A stretch of DNA of 64,000 bases, taken from NCBI RefSeq assembly GCF_965276875.1, contig NZ_OZ255701.1:682001-746000 (forward strand). Direction: 5' to 3'. The notes below the pieces were generated by a model. The model did not search any database, was not told the DNA's origin, and saw only the letters and a list, made by a program, of their open reading frames with translations. The translations under genes and the position numbers were made by a program. Source of the DNA: Lichenicoccus sp965276875 (lineage in GTDB: Bacteria; Pseudomonadota; Alphaproteobacteria; Acetobacterales; Acetobacteraceae). This document shows, piece by piece, positions 1-7,733 of this stretch (its first letter is position 1; each line of letters starts with the position of its first letter).

Positions 1-29
1 CCCGGCGGCCCGTCGCGGAGTCCCTCGCG

Positions 30-986
30 ATGCCTCGCGCCTTTTCCCGGCCGGTCCCCGTCGACCGCCCCAACCTCTACGACGAGATCACCACCCGCAT
101 CATCACCGAGCTCGAGGCCGGCCGGCTGCCCTGGGTCCAGCCGTGGGGCGCGTCGGGTATCGCCGCCCCGCTCGCCATGCCGAAGAACGCCGCGACCGGC
201 CGCGGCTACTCCGGGATCAACGTCCTGATCCTGTGGGGCGCGGTGGTCGCGCGCAGCTTCTCCTGCCAGAGCTGGCTCACCTTCCGCCAGGCGCTCGGCC
301 TTGGCGGCAGTGTCCGCAAGGGCGAGCGCGGCACCACCGTCGTCTTCGCCGACCGCTTCGTGCCCGACGACGAGCGCCGCCGCTCCCGCGAGACGGGCGA
401 GGACGCCCAGGCGATCCCGTTCCTCAAGCGCTTCATCGTCTTCTCGACCGACCAGTGCGAAGGCCTGCCCGAGGATTTCGTCACCGCGCCGCCGCCGGTG
501 CCCGAGGGCCTGATCCTGCCGGAGGTCGAGGCGCTGATCCGCGCCAGCGGCGCCAACGTCCGTCTCGGCGGCGACAAGGCCTTCTACGCGACCAGCCTAG
601 ACTACATCCAGGTGCCCCGGCCCGAGGCCTATTTCGAGCCGATCAATTGGCACCGGACCGCGCTGCATGAGCTCGGCCACTGGTCAGGGGCCGCGCACCG
701 ACTCGACCGCGACCTGTCGGGCGGCTTCGGTTCGGCCAAGTATGCGCGCGAGGAGCTGGTTGCCGAACTCTGCGCCGCCTTCACCTGCGCGACGTTCGGC
801 ATCACCCCGACCGTGCGGCACGCCGACTATCTCGGCTCGTGGCTGGAAGTGCTGCGCGAAGATAACCGCGCGATCGTCCGCGCCGCGTCGGCCGCCTCGA
901 AAGCCGCCGACGATCTGCTCGCCTTCCGACCGGGCGCCGACCAGCCCGCCACAGCGATCGCGGACGACGAGCGGGAGGCGGCGTGA
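30..986 (+). CDS. ardC: ArdC-like antirestriction protein
   Basis: The protein has 318 residues. An N-terminal ArdC single-stranded-DNA-binding domain (about residues 15-130, with the family pattern of a PWVQPW segment, a GYSGIN segment and a KGERG turn) is followed by a zincin-like metallopeptidase domain with the zinc motif HELGH at residues 213-217 and a downstream EELVAEL helix supplying a likely third ligand. ArdC proteins protect incoming conjugative DNA from host restriction; the IncW plasmid ArdC is the studied example. The stop overlaps the start of the next gene (TGATG), so the two are probably translationally coupled. An early-transferred protective role is inferred from the family and the ICE context. 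Confidence 0.86.
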   Translation: MPRAFSRPVPVDRPNLYDEITTRIITELEAGRLPWVQPWGASGIAAPLAMPKNAATGRGYSGINVLILWGAVVARSFSCQSWLTFRQALGLGGSVRKGERGTTVVFADRFVPDDERRRSRETGEDAQAIPFLKRFIVFSTDQCEGLPEDFVTAPPPVPEGLILPEVEALIRASGANVRLGGDKAFYATSLDYIQVPRPEAYFEPINWHRTALHELGHWSGAAHRLDRDLSGGFGSAKYAREELVAELCAAFTCATFGITPTVRHADYLGSWLEVLREDNRAIVRAASAASKAADDLLAFRPGADQPATAIADDEREAA

Positions 987-1843
987 TGGGCGTCGCCTCG
1001 GCAGATGCCAACGGGCGCGAGGACGGCATCCGCCTGCGCGTGCTCAGCCTGGGCGCGGGCGTGCAGTCGACGACGCTGGCGTTGATGGCCGCGCACGGCG
1101 AGATCGCACCGATGCCCGACTGCGCCATCTTCGCCGATACCGGCTCGGAGCCGCGCGCGGTCTACGACCACCTGGCGTGGCTGCGCTCGCCAAACGTGCT
1201 GCCGTTCCCCGTGCATGTGGTCCGCGGCGGTGACATTCGCGCCGACCTGCTGCGCGCCGGCCGGGGCGAGCGCTGGGCGTCGATCCCGGCCTTCACCCGT
1301 ACCGTCAAGGGCGCACGCTTCGAGATCGGCATGATCCGCCGCCAATGCACCAAGGACTACAAGATTGTGCCGATCCGCCGCGCCGTGCGCGCGCGCCTCG
1401 GACTGACACGCCGGCGCTCGCCCGACCACGCGGTCGCCGAACAGTGGATCGGCATCTCGTTCGACGAAGTCGTCCGCATGAAGCCGAGCTTCGAGGCGTG
1501 GCAGGTCAACCGCTGGCCGCTCATCGAAGCCCGGATGACGCGCGCCGACTGCCTGCGCTGGCTGACGCGGCACGACTACCCCGTCCCGCCCAAGTCGAGC
1601 TGCATCGGCTGCCCGTTCCACGCCGACGCGCTCTGGCGGCAAATGCGCGAGGACGACCCGGACGCCTGGCGCGACGCGGTCGCGATCGACCGCGCGATCC
1701 GGACCGGCCTGCGCGGCATCCGAGGCGAAGTCTTCCTGCACCGCTCCGCCATAGCGCTCGACGAGGCCGACCTCTCGACGTCCGAGAATGCGGGGCAGCT
1801 CGGTCTCTGGGGCAACGAGTGCGAGGGCCTGTGCGGTGTGTGA
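986..1843 (+). CDS. PP-loop ATPase of the PAPS-reductase-like family
   Basis: This 285-residue protein has an N-terminal adenine-nucleotide alpha-hydrolase fold. A PP-loop-like segment SLGAGVQS lies at residues 21-28 and is followed by the FADTGSEP stretch typical of PAPS-reductase-like proteins. Cysteines at 121, 206 and 209 (the last two as CIGC) and a CEGLC tail could bind a metal or Fe-S cluster. It lacks the usual signatures of assimilatory CysH, unlike the gene at 56,616-57,380. Homologues are common in ICEs and phages under the name phosphoadenosine phosphosulfate reductase, but their substrate is not established; a nucleotide-modification role is only a guess. ATG 986 overlaps the ardC stop; a GTG one codon earlier is the alternative start. 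Confidence 0.75.
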   Translation: MGVASADANGREDGIRLRVLSLGAGVQSTTLALMAAHGEIAPMPDCAIFADTGSEPRAVYDHLAWLRSPNVLPFPVHVVRGGDIRADLLRAGRGERWASIPAFTRTVKGARFEIGMIRRQCTKDYKIVPIRRAVRARLGLTRRRSPDHAVAEQWIGISFDEVVRMKPSFEAWQVNRWPLIEARMTRADCLRWLTRHDYPVPPKSSCIGCPFHADALWRQMREDDPDAWRDAVAIDRAIRTGLRGIRGEVFLHRSAIALDEADLSTSENAGQLGLWGNECEGLCGV

Positions 1844-2027
1844 ACCCGGCGCGTCACCACCGTCGCGGCTCGCAGATGAACGACGATCGGCCAGGCTGGC
1901 GGGGTCGCCCGGCCAGTCAACGGCTGCGCCGTTCCCCGCAGCGGATCGCGGCGGTGACGGCCCGGACTTCGGCCCCGCCGGTCGCGGCCGCCGGCGCTCA
2001 CCCGAGCGTTCGACGAAGGAGGTGACG

Positions 2028-2327
2028 ATGTGCCGGGTTCTGAACAAGCACCGCGACGGCCTGCCGCCCGAGGCCGTCTACATCGGCCGCGGCAGCCGCT
2101 GGGGCAATCCGTTCCGGATCGGACCGGACGGAGACCGCGCGACCGTCATCGCGCGACACGAGACGAGGCTGCGCGACCAGCACCAGCTGCTGCGCGCGCT
2201 CGGCGAGCTTCGCGGTCGGGATCTGGTGTGCTTCTGCGCCCCGGCGGCCTGCCACGGCGACCTGTTGCTGCGGCTCGCGAACGGCTCCCGCGAGGCGCTG
2301 ATCGCCTGGTGGCGCGCCGGGCGCTGA
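2028..2327 (+). CDS. DUF4326 family protein
   Basis: A 99-residue protein starting at an ATG with a near-perfect Shine-Dalgarno (AAGGAGGTG) just upstream, which decides this start over longer upstream extensions. Visible features are an N-terminal VLNKHRDG stretch, the YIGRGSRWGNPF segment and a CFCAPAACHGD segment with three cysteines and a histidine. These are the conserved features of DUF4326, a family found in phages and ICEs with no assigned biochemical function. The cysteine/histidine cluster suggests metal binding. The 184 bp between this gene and the preceding one hold no recognisable gene. Confidence 0.72.
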   Translation: MCRVLNKHRDGLPPEAVYIGRGSRWGNPFRIGPDGDRATVIARHETRLRDQHQLLRALGELRGRDLVCFCAPAACHGDLLLRLANGSREALIAWWRAGR

Positions 2328-2352
2328 GCCGATCGTCAGCATCGCGTGGCCA

Positions 2353-2377
2353 CGCCGCCCTCCGCCCGAGGGCGGCG
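2353..2377 (+). terminator. Intergenic hairpin after the DUF4326 gene
   Basis: Perfect 10-bp inverted repeat CGCCGCCCTC / GAGGGCGGCG with a 5-nt loop, 25 bp after the stop. No T-tract follows, so it could be an mRNA-stabilising or processing hairpin rather than a Rho-independent terminator. Confidence 0.5.
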
Positions 2378-2436
2378 CTTGCGCCGTGACGGCGAGCGAC
2401 GGGCACGGGGCTCGGCGCCGTCCCGGAGATACGCCG

Positions 2437-2853
2437 ATGCACGCTTCCGCTTTCCCTTCTTCACGCGACTACGCTGACCCGATCGCCCGCGCGCTCGCGA
2501 CGCCGGGCGGCCACCTTGCCATCGGCTGGGGCGGCGCGACGCTCTACTACGGCGACGGCTGGATGAGCGGCTGCCTCGTGGACCAGATCAAGGCCGAGGC
2601 GATCGCCGCCGGCCTGCCGGTGATCGACAGCCGCGCGATGGCCTTCGACGACGTGTGGCGGCTCGCCGTGCGCGGGCCGATGGTGGCGGTGAACCGGACG
2701 CCCTGCCCACCGCCCTGGCACGCGCTCGCTTACGCGCCGCTCGCCGTGGTCGGCGAGGCGTACCGCGCGGCCGGGGCGGAGGTGTTCAACCTCGACCCGC
2801 CGGGCGCGGCGGCGACGGCGTTGAGAGGGAGAGGGCGGAGGGGAGGTTCGTGA
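2437..2853 (+). CDS. Conserved ICE protein of unknown function
   Basis: A 138-residue protein of unrecognised family. The start is the ATG at 2437, preceded by CGGAG at about 7 bp; upstream in-frame codons have low-complexity hairpin character and are probably untranslated. The central part (roughly residues 25-120) has regularly spaced hydrophobic stretches and conserved-looking tryptophans (GWGGATLYYGDGW, DDVWRLAVRG, PPWHALAY), suggesting a compact alpha/beta fold. There is no signal peptide or membrane segment. It sits between DUF4326 and the ParB-like gene in the establishment block. No function is proposed. Confidence 0.6.
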   Translation: MHASAFPSSRDYADPIARALATPGGHLAIGWGGATLYYGDGWMSGCLVDQIKAEAIAAGLPVIDSRAMAFDDVWRLAVRGPMVAVNRTPCPPPWHALAYAPLAVVGEAYRAAGAEVFNLDPPGAAATALRGRGRRGGS

Positions 2854-2907
2854 CGGGCTTGAGGGTCGGGAGAGAGGCTCCCGGCCGGCCCGTCATGGAG
2901 AACTCCC
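2846..2907 (+). promoter_or_regulatory. Structured 5' leader of the ParB-like gene
   Basis: Nested inverted repeats lie directly before the gene: outer arms GACGGGC (2852-2858) and GCCCGTC (2888-2894) enclose GGGAG-agagg-CTCCC. The stretch before the methylase/helicase gene at 7,655-7,733 has a similar make-up (a GGTCGAGAGAGAG core between GC-rich arms). A shared leader or translational control element is inferred. Confidence 0.4.
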
Positions 2908-5022
2908 ATGACTTCCGTCCAGAAGATCCATCTCAGCACATCGCGCGACATCCCGTTCAACCGGCTGCGCCTGTCCCAGGCCAACGTCCGCCGGACCAAG
3001 GCTGGCGTCTCGATTGAGGACCTCGCCGAGAGCATCGCCCGGCGCGGCCTCCTGCAGGGCTTGAACGTCCGGCCCATCCTCGACGACCAGGGCGCCCCGA
3101 CCGGCGAATACGAGATCCCGGCCGGGGGCCGGCGGTTCCGCGCGCTCGAACTGCTGGTCAAGGCCCGGCGGCTGGCCAAGACCGTGCCGGTGCCGTGCAT
3201 CGTTCGCGAGGGCGACGGCGCGATCTCCGCCGAGGAGGACAGCCTGGCCGAGAACGTCGACCGCGAGCCGCTGCACCCGGTCGACCAGTTCCGCGCCTTC
3301 CTGATGCTGCGCGAACAGGGCTCGGGCGAGGAGGAGATCGCCGCGCGCTTCTTCACCACGCCCCAGATCGTGCGCCAGCGGCTGAAGCTGGCGGCGGTCT
3401 CGGCCAGGCTGCTCGACCTGTATGTCGAGGAGGCCATGACGCTGGAGCAGGTGATGGCGTTCACCGTCACCACCGACCACGCGCGGCAGGAGGCCGTGTG
3501 GGACATGCTCGCCAAGGGCTGGAACAAGCAGCCCTACGAGATCCGCCGCGCGCTGACGGCCGGCGCGGTCAAGCCCGGCGACAAGCGCGCGCGCTTCGTC
3601 GGCGTCGAGGCCTATGAGGCGGCGGGCGGCGTGTTGCTGCGCGACCTCTTCACCGAGGACGACGGCGGCTGGCTGCAGGACCCCGTGCTGCTCGACCGGC
3701 TGGCGTCCGAGGCTCTGGCGCGCGAGGCCGAGACGGTCGCGGCCGAAGGGTGGAAGTGGATGGAGGTCGCGCCCGACTTCGGCTGGGGCCACACCGGCGG
3801 CCTGCGCCGGCTGCACGCCGAGAGCCCGCTCAGCGACGACGAGCAGGCGCGCTACGACGCGCTCCGGACCGAGTACGCGCGGATCGAGGAGACCTATTCG
3901 GACTCTCCCGACGACCTGCCCGAGGCGGTCGACCAGCGGCTCGGCGAGATCGAGGCGGCGCTGGACGCGTTCACCAGCCGCTCGCCGGTGTTCGATCCCG
4001 CCGAGGTCCCGCGTGCGGGCGCGTTCATCTCGATCGACGGCGCGGGCGGGCTGAAGGTCGAACGCGGCTATGTCCGGCCGGAGGACGAGGCGCCGGTCGA
4101 AGCGCCCGAGGCCGATCCGTCGGGTAGCGACGCCGAGGTCGCCACTGGATCGACCGGCTTCAACGCCCCGGTGCAGCGGACGGTGATCACCGTCGGCGGC
4201 GCGGGCGCGCCCGAGGCCGAGGAGGACGACGTCATCCGGCCGCTACCCGAGCGGCTGCTGACCGAACTTACCGCCCACCGCACGCTGGCGCTTCGCGACG
4301 CGCTGGCGAACGACCCGGACGCGGCCTTCCTCGCCGTGCTGCACGCGCTCGCGCTGAAGGCCTTCTACCGCTTCGGCACCCATTCGTGCCTGGAGATCGA
4401 GGCCAAGTCGGCGAGCTTCGGCACGCAGGCCCCGGGGCTGAACGACTGCCCCTCGGCGCAGGCGATCACCGCGCGGCACCAGGCGTGGGCGGGGCAGCTG
4501 CCCAAGGAGCCGGGCGCGCTCTGGATGACGCTCGGCGGCTTCGACACCGACAGCCGTCAGGCGCTGTTCGCCCATGCCGCGTCGGTGACGGTCAACGCTG
4601 TCCACGAAGCGTGGAACCGCGCGCCCGGACGTTCCGCCCACGTCGACCGGCTGGCGCGGGCCGTCGGGCTCGACATGGCCGCGGTCGGCTGGACGCCCGG
4701 CGTCGACAACTATCTCGGCCGAGTGACCAAGTCGCGGATCCTCGAAGCGGTGCGCGAGGGCAAGGGCGAGCGCGAGGCGCAGCTGATCGACCACCTGAAG
4801 AAGCCGGAGATGGCCAAGGAAGCCGAACGGCTCTTGGCCGACACCGGCTGGGTGCCCGAGCCGCTGCGCACGCCGACCGATGTGCCCGATGACGCGCCGG
4901 AGGCCATGGGCGAGCCCGAGGCGCTGCCGGCGTTCCTTGCCGACGAGGACGACGCCGACCTGGCCGACGCCGACCTCGACCCCGAACCGGACTTCGACGC
5001 CCAGGCGATCGCCGCCGAGTGA
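2908..5022 (+). CDS. ParB/RepB/Spo0J-type protein, long form
   Basis: This 704-residue protein has an N-terminal ParB domain. The box AGGRRFRAL at residues 72-80 corresponds to the ParB CTPase GERR motif, ENVDRE at 115-120 to the second ParB box, and a helix-turn-helix follows at about 140-170 (EEEIAARFFTTPQIVRQRLKL). The remaining 500 residues are an ICE-specific extension: an acidic linker at about 300-430 and an alpha-helical C-terminal region ending in an acidic tail. Classical ParB proteins are about 300 residues, so this is an enlarged version. ParB proteins load on DNA at parS-like sites. It is encoded 16 kb from parA, so pairing with that ATPase is not certain; it may act in anti-silencing or nucleoid organisation of the element. 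Confidence 0.8.
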   Translation: MTSVQKIHLSTSRDIPFNRLRLSQANVRRTKAGVSIEDLAESIARRGLLQGLNVRPILDDQGAPTGEYEIPAGGRRFRALELLVKARRLAKTVPVPCIVREGDGAISAEEDSLAENVDREPLHPVDQFRAFLMLREQGSGEEEIAARFFTTPQIVRQRLKLAAVSARLLDLYVEEAMTLEQVMAFTVTTDHARQEAVWDMLAKGWNKQPYEIRRALTAGAVKPGDKRARFVGVEAYEAAGGVLLRDLFTEDDGGWLQDPVLLDRLASEALAREAETVAAEGWKWMEVAPDFGWGHTGGLRRLHAESPLSDDEQARYDALRTEYARIEETYSDSPDDLPEAVDQRLGEIEAALDAFTSRSPVFDPAEVPRAGAFISIDGAGGLKVERGYVRPEDEAPVEAPEADPSGSDAEVATGSTGFNAPVQRTVITVGGAGAPEAEEDDVIRPLPERLLTELTAHRTLALRDALANDPDAAFLAVLHALALKAFYRFGTHSCLEIEAKSASFGTQAPGLNDCPSAQAITARHQAWAGQLPKEPGALWMTLGGFDTDSRQALFAHAASVTVNAVHEAWNRAPGRSAHVDRLARAVGLDMAAVGWTPGVDNYLGRVTKSRILEAVREGKGEREAQLIDHLKKPEMAKEAERLLADTGWVPEPLRTPTDVPDDAPEAMGEPEALPAFLADEDDADLADADLDPEPDFDAQAIAAE

Positions 5023-5031
5023 CCAACCTTC

Positions 5032-5059
5032 CGCCCGGGGCGCGATCGCGCTCCGGGCG
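5032..5059 (+). terminator. Intergenic hairpin after the ParB-like gene
   Basis: Arms CGCCCGG / CCGGGCG enclose a second perfect stem GCGCG-at-CGCGC with single mismatched bases between the two stems. It begins 10 bp after the parB stop and is followed by CCCTTCTC. Terminator or processing hairpin. Confidence 0.5.
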
Positions 5060-5079
5060 CCCTTCTCAGGAGAACGATC

Positions 5080-5568
5080 ATGTCAGACGCAGACAGCGGA
5101 GCCGCGCCCGCATCGACCCCACCGGCAACCCCGGTCGACTATCTCGCCCGATATTATGCGCGCGAGGGCCTGAAGACCGAGCTTCACCCTGCCAATAAGG
5201 CCGCGCTGCTCGACGCACTCGCTGCCGGCGGGATCGTCAGCGTCGTCGTCACCTTCGACGGTTGCGGCGACTCCGGCCAGATCGAGTCGATCGACGCCCG
5301 CGACGCGCACGGCGAGATCAGCTTGTCGGAGCTTGAGGTCGATCTGCTCGAACCGGACGCCGACGGCTCGGGCGTCGAGACCGCCAGCGTGCCGATGGCC
5401 GAGGCCGTCGAGCGGATCGCCTACGACCTGCTCGAAAGCCTCTACGCCGGGTGGGAGAACAACGACGGCGCCTACGGCGAGTTCACCTTCGACGTGCCGG
5501 GCCGCGCGATCACGCTCGACTACAACGGCCGCTACGTCGCGGTCGAAACCTATTCTCACCAGTTCTGA
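5080..5568 (+). CDS. DUF6878-like ICE protein
   Basis: A 162-residue acidic protein preceded by a CAGGAG ribosome-binding site 8 bp before the ATG. After a low-complexity Ala/Pro/Thr N-terminus there is a compact domain (about residues 25-162) including VVVTFDGCGDSGQIESI, a helix MAEAVERIAYDLLESLYAGWENNDGAYGEF, and a terminal DYNGRYVAVETYSHQF segment. This pattern matches my memory of proteins named DUF6878 that travel with ICEs; the family number should be confirmed. No enzyme motif or membrane segment is visible. It is followed after 10 bp by the next small gene, with which it is probably co-transcribed. Confidence 0.65.
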   Translation: MSDADSGAAPASTPPATPVDYLARYYAREGLKTELHPANKAALLDALAAGGIVSVVVTFDGCGDSGQIESIDARDAHGEISLSELEVDLLEPDADGSGVETASVPMAEAVERIAYDLLESLYAGWENNDGAYGEFTFDVPGRAITLDYNGRYVAVETYSHQF

Positions 5569-5578
5569 GGAGGCGACG

Positions 5579-5941
5579 ATGGGACATTGCTATCACCACG
5601 CCCTCTCGTCGGCGAAGAAATGGGGCGGAACGGCCGAGGACTACATCGCGCTGCATAACTGGTTTGACGAGTCGAAGATGATCGTCGCCGACTTCCGGCA
5701 CCGCGCGCTCCGGCATCACGCCGAGGGCGTGTTCATGGCGGAGCGCTTCTTCGGCGTGACGCTGACGATCTCGACCGGCCGCGTCGTGCCGGTGCGGCTT
5801 ATCGGCGAGCAGCACGTCCGCGAGGACCTCGGCTTCGTGCCGAGCTTCGCCGACTGGGTGCGCTGCATCCGCCCCGAACCTTGGATGGGCCGCGCCCAGC
5901 CGATCCACCGCGAGGTCGACCCGTTCGCCATCGCGGCCTGA
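5579..5941 (+). CDS. DUF6915-like ICE protein
   Basis: A 120-residue protein. The ATG at 5579 follows the preceding stop by 10 bp and has GAGGAGG as Shine-Dalgarno, which overlaps that stop. The N-terminus (MGHCYHHALSSAKKWGG) and the later WFDESKMIVADFRHRALRHHAEG and GEQHVREDLGFVPSFADWV segments are typical of a conserved ICE family that I recall as DUF6915. The dense, regularly placed histidines (H3, H6, H7 and the HRALRHH cluster) suggest a metal site, perhaps a hydrolase-like fold, but no function is established. Confidence 0.65.
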   Translation: MGHCYHHALSSAKKWGGTAEDYIALHNWFDESKMIVADFRHRALRHHAEGVFMAERFFGVTLTISTGRVVPVRLIGEQHVREDLGFVPSFADWVRCIRPEPWMGRAQPIHREVDPFAIAA

Positions 5942-5962
5942 CCTCTTCCTTCCCTCAACCCC

Positions 5963-5994
5963 GACGAAGCCCGGCCCTCGCGCCGGGCTTCGTC
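5963..5994 (+). terminator. Perfect 13-bp intergenic hairpin
   Basis: GACGAAGCCCGGC and its exact reverse complement flank the 6-nt loop CCTCGC, followed by GTTTC. The stem is identical to the one at 6408-6439. Its 3' arm ends 17 bp before the next ATG. Confidence 0.65.
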
Positions 5995-6011
5995 GTTTCA
6001 GGAGACTTGCC

Positions 6012-6380
6012 ATGAACTGGGAAAAGCCTTGCGGCTATGACGACGCGCAGAAGACCCTCTTCCATTCGACCGCGCGCACCCGGCTGAAGCGGCTCGCGGC
6101 TGAACTCGGCCTGCCCGCCGGCAGCTACGACCTCCGTTCGAACAAGGCCGGCGTCGCGGTCTCCGGCGAAGTCACGCTGCACCACGACCAGGTCTACATC
6201 CAGGTCGGCCAGTCCTGCATGGGCGCCGGCATGGGCGTGCTCATCCGCACCTGCCGAGGCCGGCGCGATTTCACCGGCGGGATGAACAATTTCGCCCCTC
6301 TGGCGCTGCTCGACGACCTCCCGGCGCTCGCCGAGCGCGTGCGGAGGATCGCCCCGCAGCTCGGGCGCCGCGCCGCCTGA
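6012..6380 (+). CDS. Small conserved ICE protein of unknown function
   Basis: A 122-residue protein with an AGGAG Shine-Dalgarno located right behind the preceding hairpin. The N-terminal half is basic and helical (about residues 15-40), followed by a beta-rich middle segment (VAVSGEVTLHHDQVYIQVGQSCMGAGMGVLIRTCRGRRD) with two cysteines and two glycine-rich turns, and a C-terminal helix. I do not recognise the family. Its position in a string of small genes separated by near-identical hairpins suggests it is part of the same establishment regulon. Confidence 0.6.
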   Translation: MNWEKPCGYDDAQKTLFHSTARTRLKRLAAELGLPAGSYDLRSNKAGVAVSGEVTLHHDQVYIQVGQSCMGAGMGVLIRTCRGRRDFTGGMNNFAPLALLDDLPALAERVRRIAPQLGRRAA

Positions 6381-6407
6381 CGGCGGCGGCATCCCAACTC
6401 GCCATCC

Positions 6408-6439
6408 GACGAAGCCCGGCCCCCGCGCCGGGCTTCGTC
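6408..6439 (+). terminator. Perfect 13-bp intergenic hairpin, second copy
   Basis: Both 13-nt arms are identical to those at 5963-5994; only the loop differs (CCCCGC). It is followed by GTTTC and then, 17 bp after the stem, by the ATG of the next gene with GGAG as ribosome-binding site. Confidence 0.65.
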
Positions 6440-6456
6440 GTTTCTGGAGAAGAACA

Positions 6457-6885
6457 ATGGCCGACACCTTCACGCAGTTTTCCTGTTCGCTCGACGTCGG
6501 GTCCGCCGAACACGCCACAACCGCCCTCGACCTTCTCGCCGCCATGCAGGAGGGCGACGACGACGAACCGATCTACGGGCTGGAGGTGGCCGTCGATCCG
6601 GTCAATCCAGGAACACTGTTCCTGTCGGACGGCGACGGCTTCGGCGACCCCGAGCACGTCATCGCCTTCGTCCTGCGCTGCGCCGAGGTCTTCGACCTGA
6701 AGGGCCGCTGGGGCTTCACCTGGTCGCTGACCTGCTCGAAGCCGCGGCTCGACGGCTTCGGCGGCGGCGCGCAACTGCTCGATCTCGGCCAGCGCAAGAG
6801 CCTGGCCTGGACCGACTGCGAACACTGGCTCGCCGCCGTGCTCGACCCGGCCACCGACCCGGACGAGGGCGTCGTCTTCGCCTGA
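6457..6885 (+). CDS. Small acidic ICE protein of unknown function
   Basis: A 142-residue, strongly acidic protein. No domain is recognised. It has a helix near residues 17-32 (AEHATTALDLLAAMQEG), a central hydrophobic stretch VIAFVLRCAEVFDLKGRWGFTWSLTCSKPR and an aspartate/glutamate-rich C-terminus. Strong negative charge without catalytic motifs is reminiscent of DNA-mimic anti-defence proteins, but that is only a hint from composition. It is flanked by hairpins on both sides and belongs to the small-gene string between the ParB-like and helicase genes. Confidence 0.6.
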   Translation: MADTFTQFSCSLDVGSAEHATTALDLLAAMQEGDDDEPIYGLEVAVDPVNPGTLFLSDGDGFGDPEHVIAFVLRCAEVFDLKGRWGFTWSLTCSKPRLDGFGGGAQLLDLGQRKSLAWTDCEHWLAAVLDPATDPDEGVVFA

Positions 6886-6907
6886 CGCCGCCTGCCTCAC
6901 CCGATCC

Positions 6908-6937
6908 CGAAAGCCCGGCCTTCGCGCCGGGCTTTCG
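6908..6937 (+). terminator. Perfect 12-bp intergenic hairpin, third related copy
   Basis: CGAAAGCCCGGC and its exact reverse complement flank the loop CTTCGC. The stem differs from those at 5963 and 6408 only at its base, so the three form a family. GCATTTCC follows. Confidence 0.65.
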
Positions 6938-6966
6938 CATTTCCGACCTCACGAAAGGACGCCGCC

Positions 6967-7560
6967 ATGGGCTGGCTCTACATGCAATCGCTGGGCGGCC
7001 ATTCTGGCCCGCGCCAGTATCTCGACGCGCAGTTCACCTACGAGCGCGCCGACCTGTCCTCGCGCGTGCTGCGCTCGGCGCTGGTCGGCGTACGCGTCTA
7101 CTACGCCGCCGTCGAGCATTTCGGGGCCACGGGCCGCGAGGTGTTCGGTGTGGTCTGTCTCGGGCGCTACAACCGACGCGACCGGGAGGGCTACATCTTC
7201 GGCTACAAAAGCATGGACGAGGGCATGGGACCGAACGAGTCCGATTGCCCGGAAGCCATCCTCGACCTGCTGACCCCGACCGACCGGCCCTACGCCATCG
7301 CATGGCGCGAACGCTGCCGCGCGAACGCCGCCGCACGGCAGAGGCTGTCGGCCAAGCCGAAGCCGCAACCGGGCCAGACAATCGTGTTCGACCCGCCTTT
7401 GCGCTTCGCCGACGGCCGCTGCCACGCGCGGCTGCAGGTCGTCGCCAACCCGCGCAGCAACCGCACCGTGCTGTTCCGCGACCCTGCGGGCGGCGGGCTC
7501 TATCGCATCCCCAACGTCAAGGGCCGCGAGTACCGACTGCTCGATCCGCCGCGACCGTGA
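6967..7560 (+). CDS. Conserved ICE protein, possibly DUF6927-like
   Basis: A 197-residue protein with a GAAAGGA ribosome-binding site before the ATG. The N-terminus (MGWLYMQSLGGHSGPRQYLDAQFTY) and the following VRVYYAAVEHF and VFGVVCLGRYNRRDREGYIFGYKSMDEGMGP segments form a domain of roughly 120 residues that I have seen attached to ICE proteins annotated DUF6927; the number is from memory. The C-terminal 70 residues (GQTIVFDPPLRFADGRCHARLQVV) look like a small beta barrel that could contact nucleic acid. No enzyme motif is evident. Confidence 0.6.
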   Translation: MGWLYMQSLGGHSGPRQYLDAQFTYERADLSSRVLRSALVGVRVYYAAVEHFGATGREVFGVVCLGRYNRRDREGYIFGYKSMDEGMGPNESDCPEAILDLLTPTDRPYAIAWRERCRANAAARQRLSAKPKPQPGQTIVFDPPLRFADGRCHARLQVVANPRSNRTVLFRDPAGGGLYRIPNVKGREYRLLDPPRP

Positions 7561-7582
7561 GCCCGGCATCAGTGGTCTTCCG

Positions 7583-7612
7583 CAGGGTCCGGCGCCGTCG
7601 CGCCGGACCCTG
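7583..7612 (+). terminator. Perfect 13-bp hairpin after the small-gene string
   Basis: CAGGGTCCGGCGC and its reverse complement flank the 4-nt loop CGTC, followed by TCTTC. It lies 22 bp after the stop at 7560 and separates the small genes from the large methylase/helicase gene. Confidence 0.65.
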
Positions 7613-7733
7613 TCTTCATGCCGGTCTGTCGGCTGGCGAGAGGGAGAGGGACGCCGGGACGGGGTGAGCCGTCCGGGTCGAGAGAGAGCGCCCGACGGTC
7701 CGGCCCTGTCCCGCTCTCCAAGGACCCAACTCC

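Noticed and set aside
986..1843. Annotation as assimilatory PAPS reductase
   Set aside because: The catalytic ECGIH-type motif and Fe-S cysteine pairs are missing; only the PP-loop fold is shared.
827..2047. 406-codon minus-strand frame across the ardC and PP-loop genes
   Set aside because: No domain, atypical composition, and fully covered by well-supported plus-strand genes.
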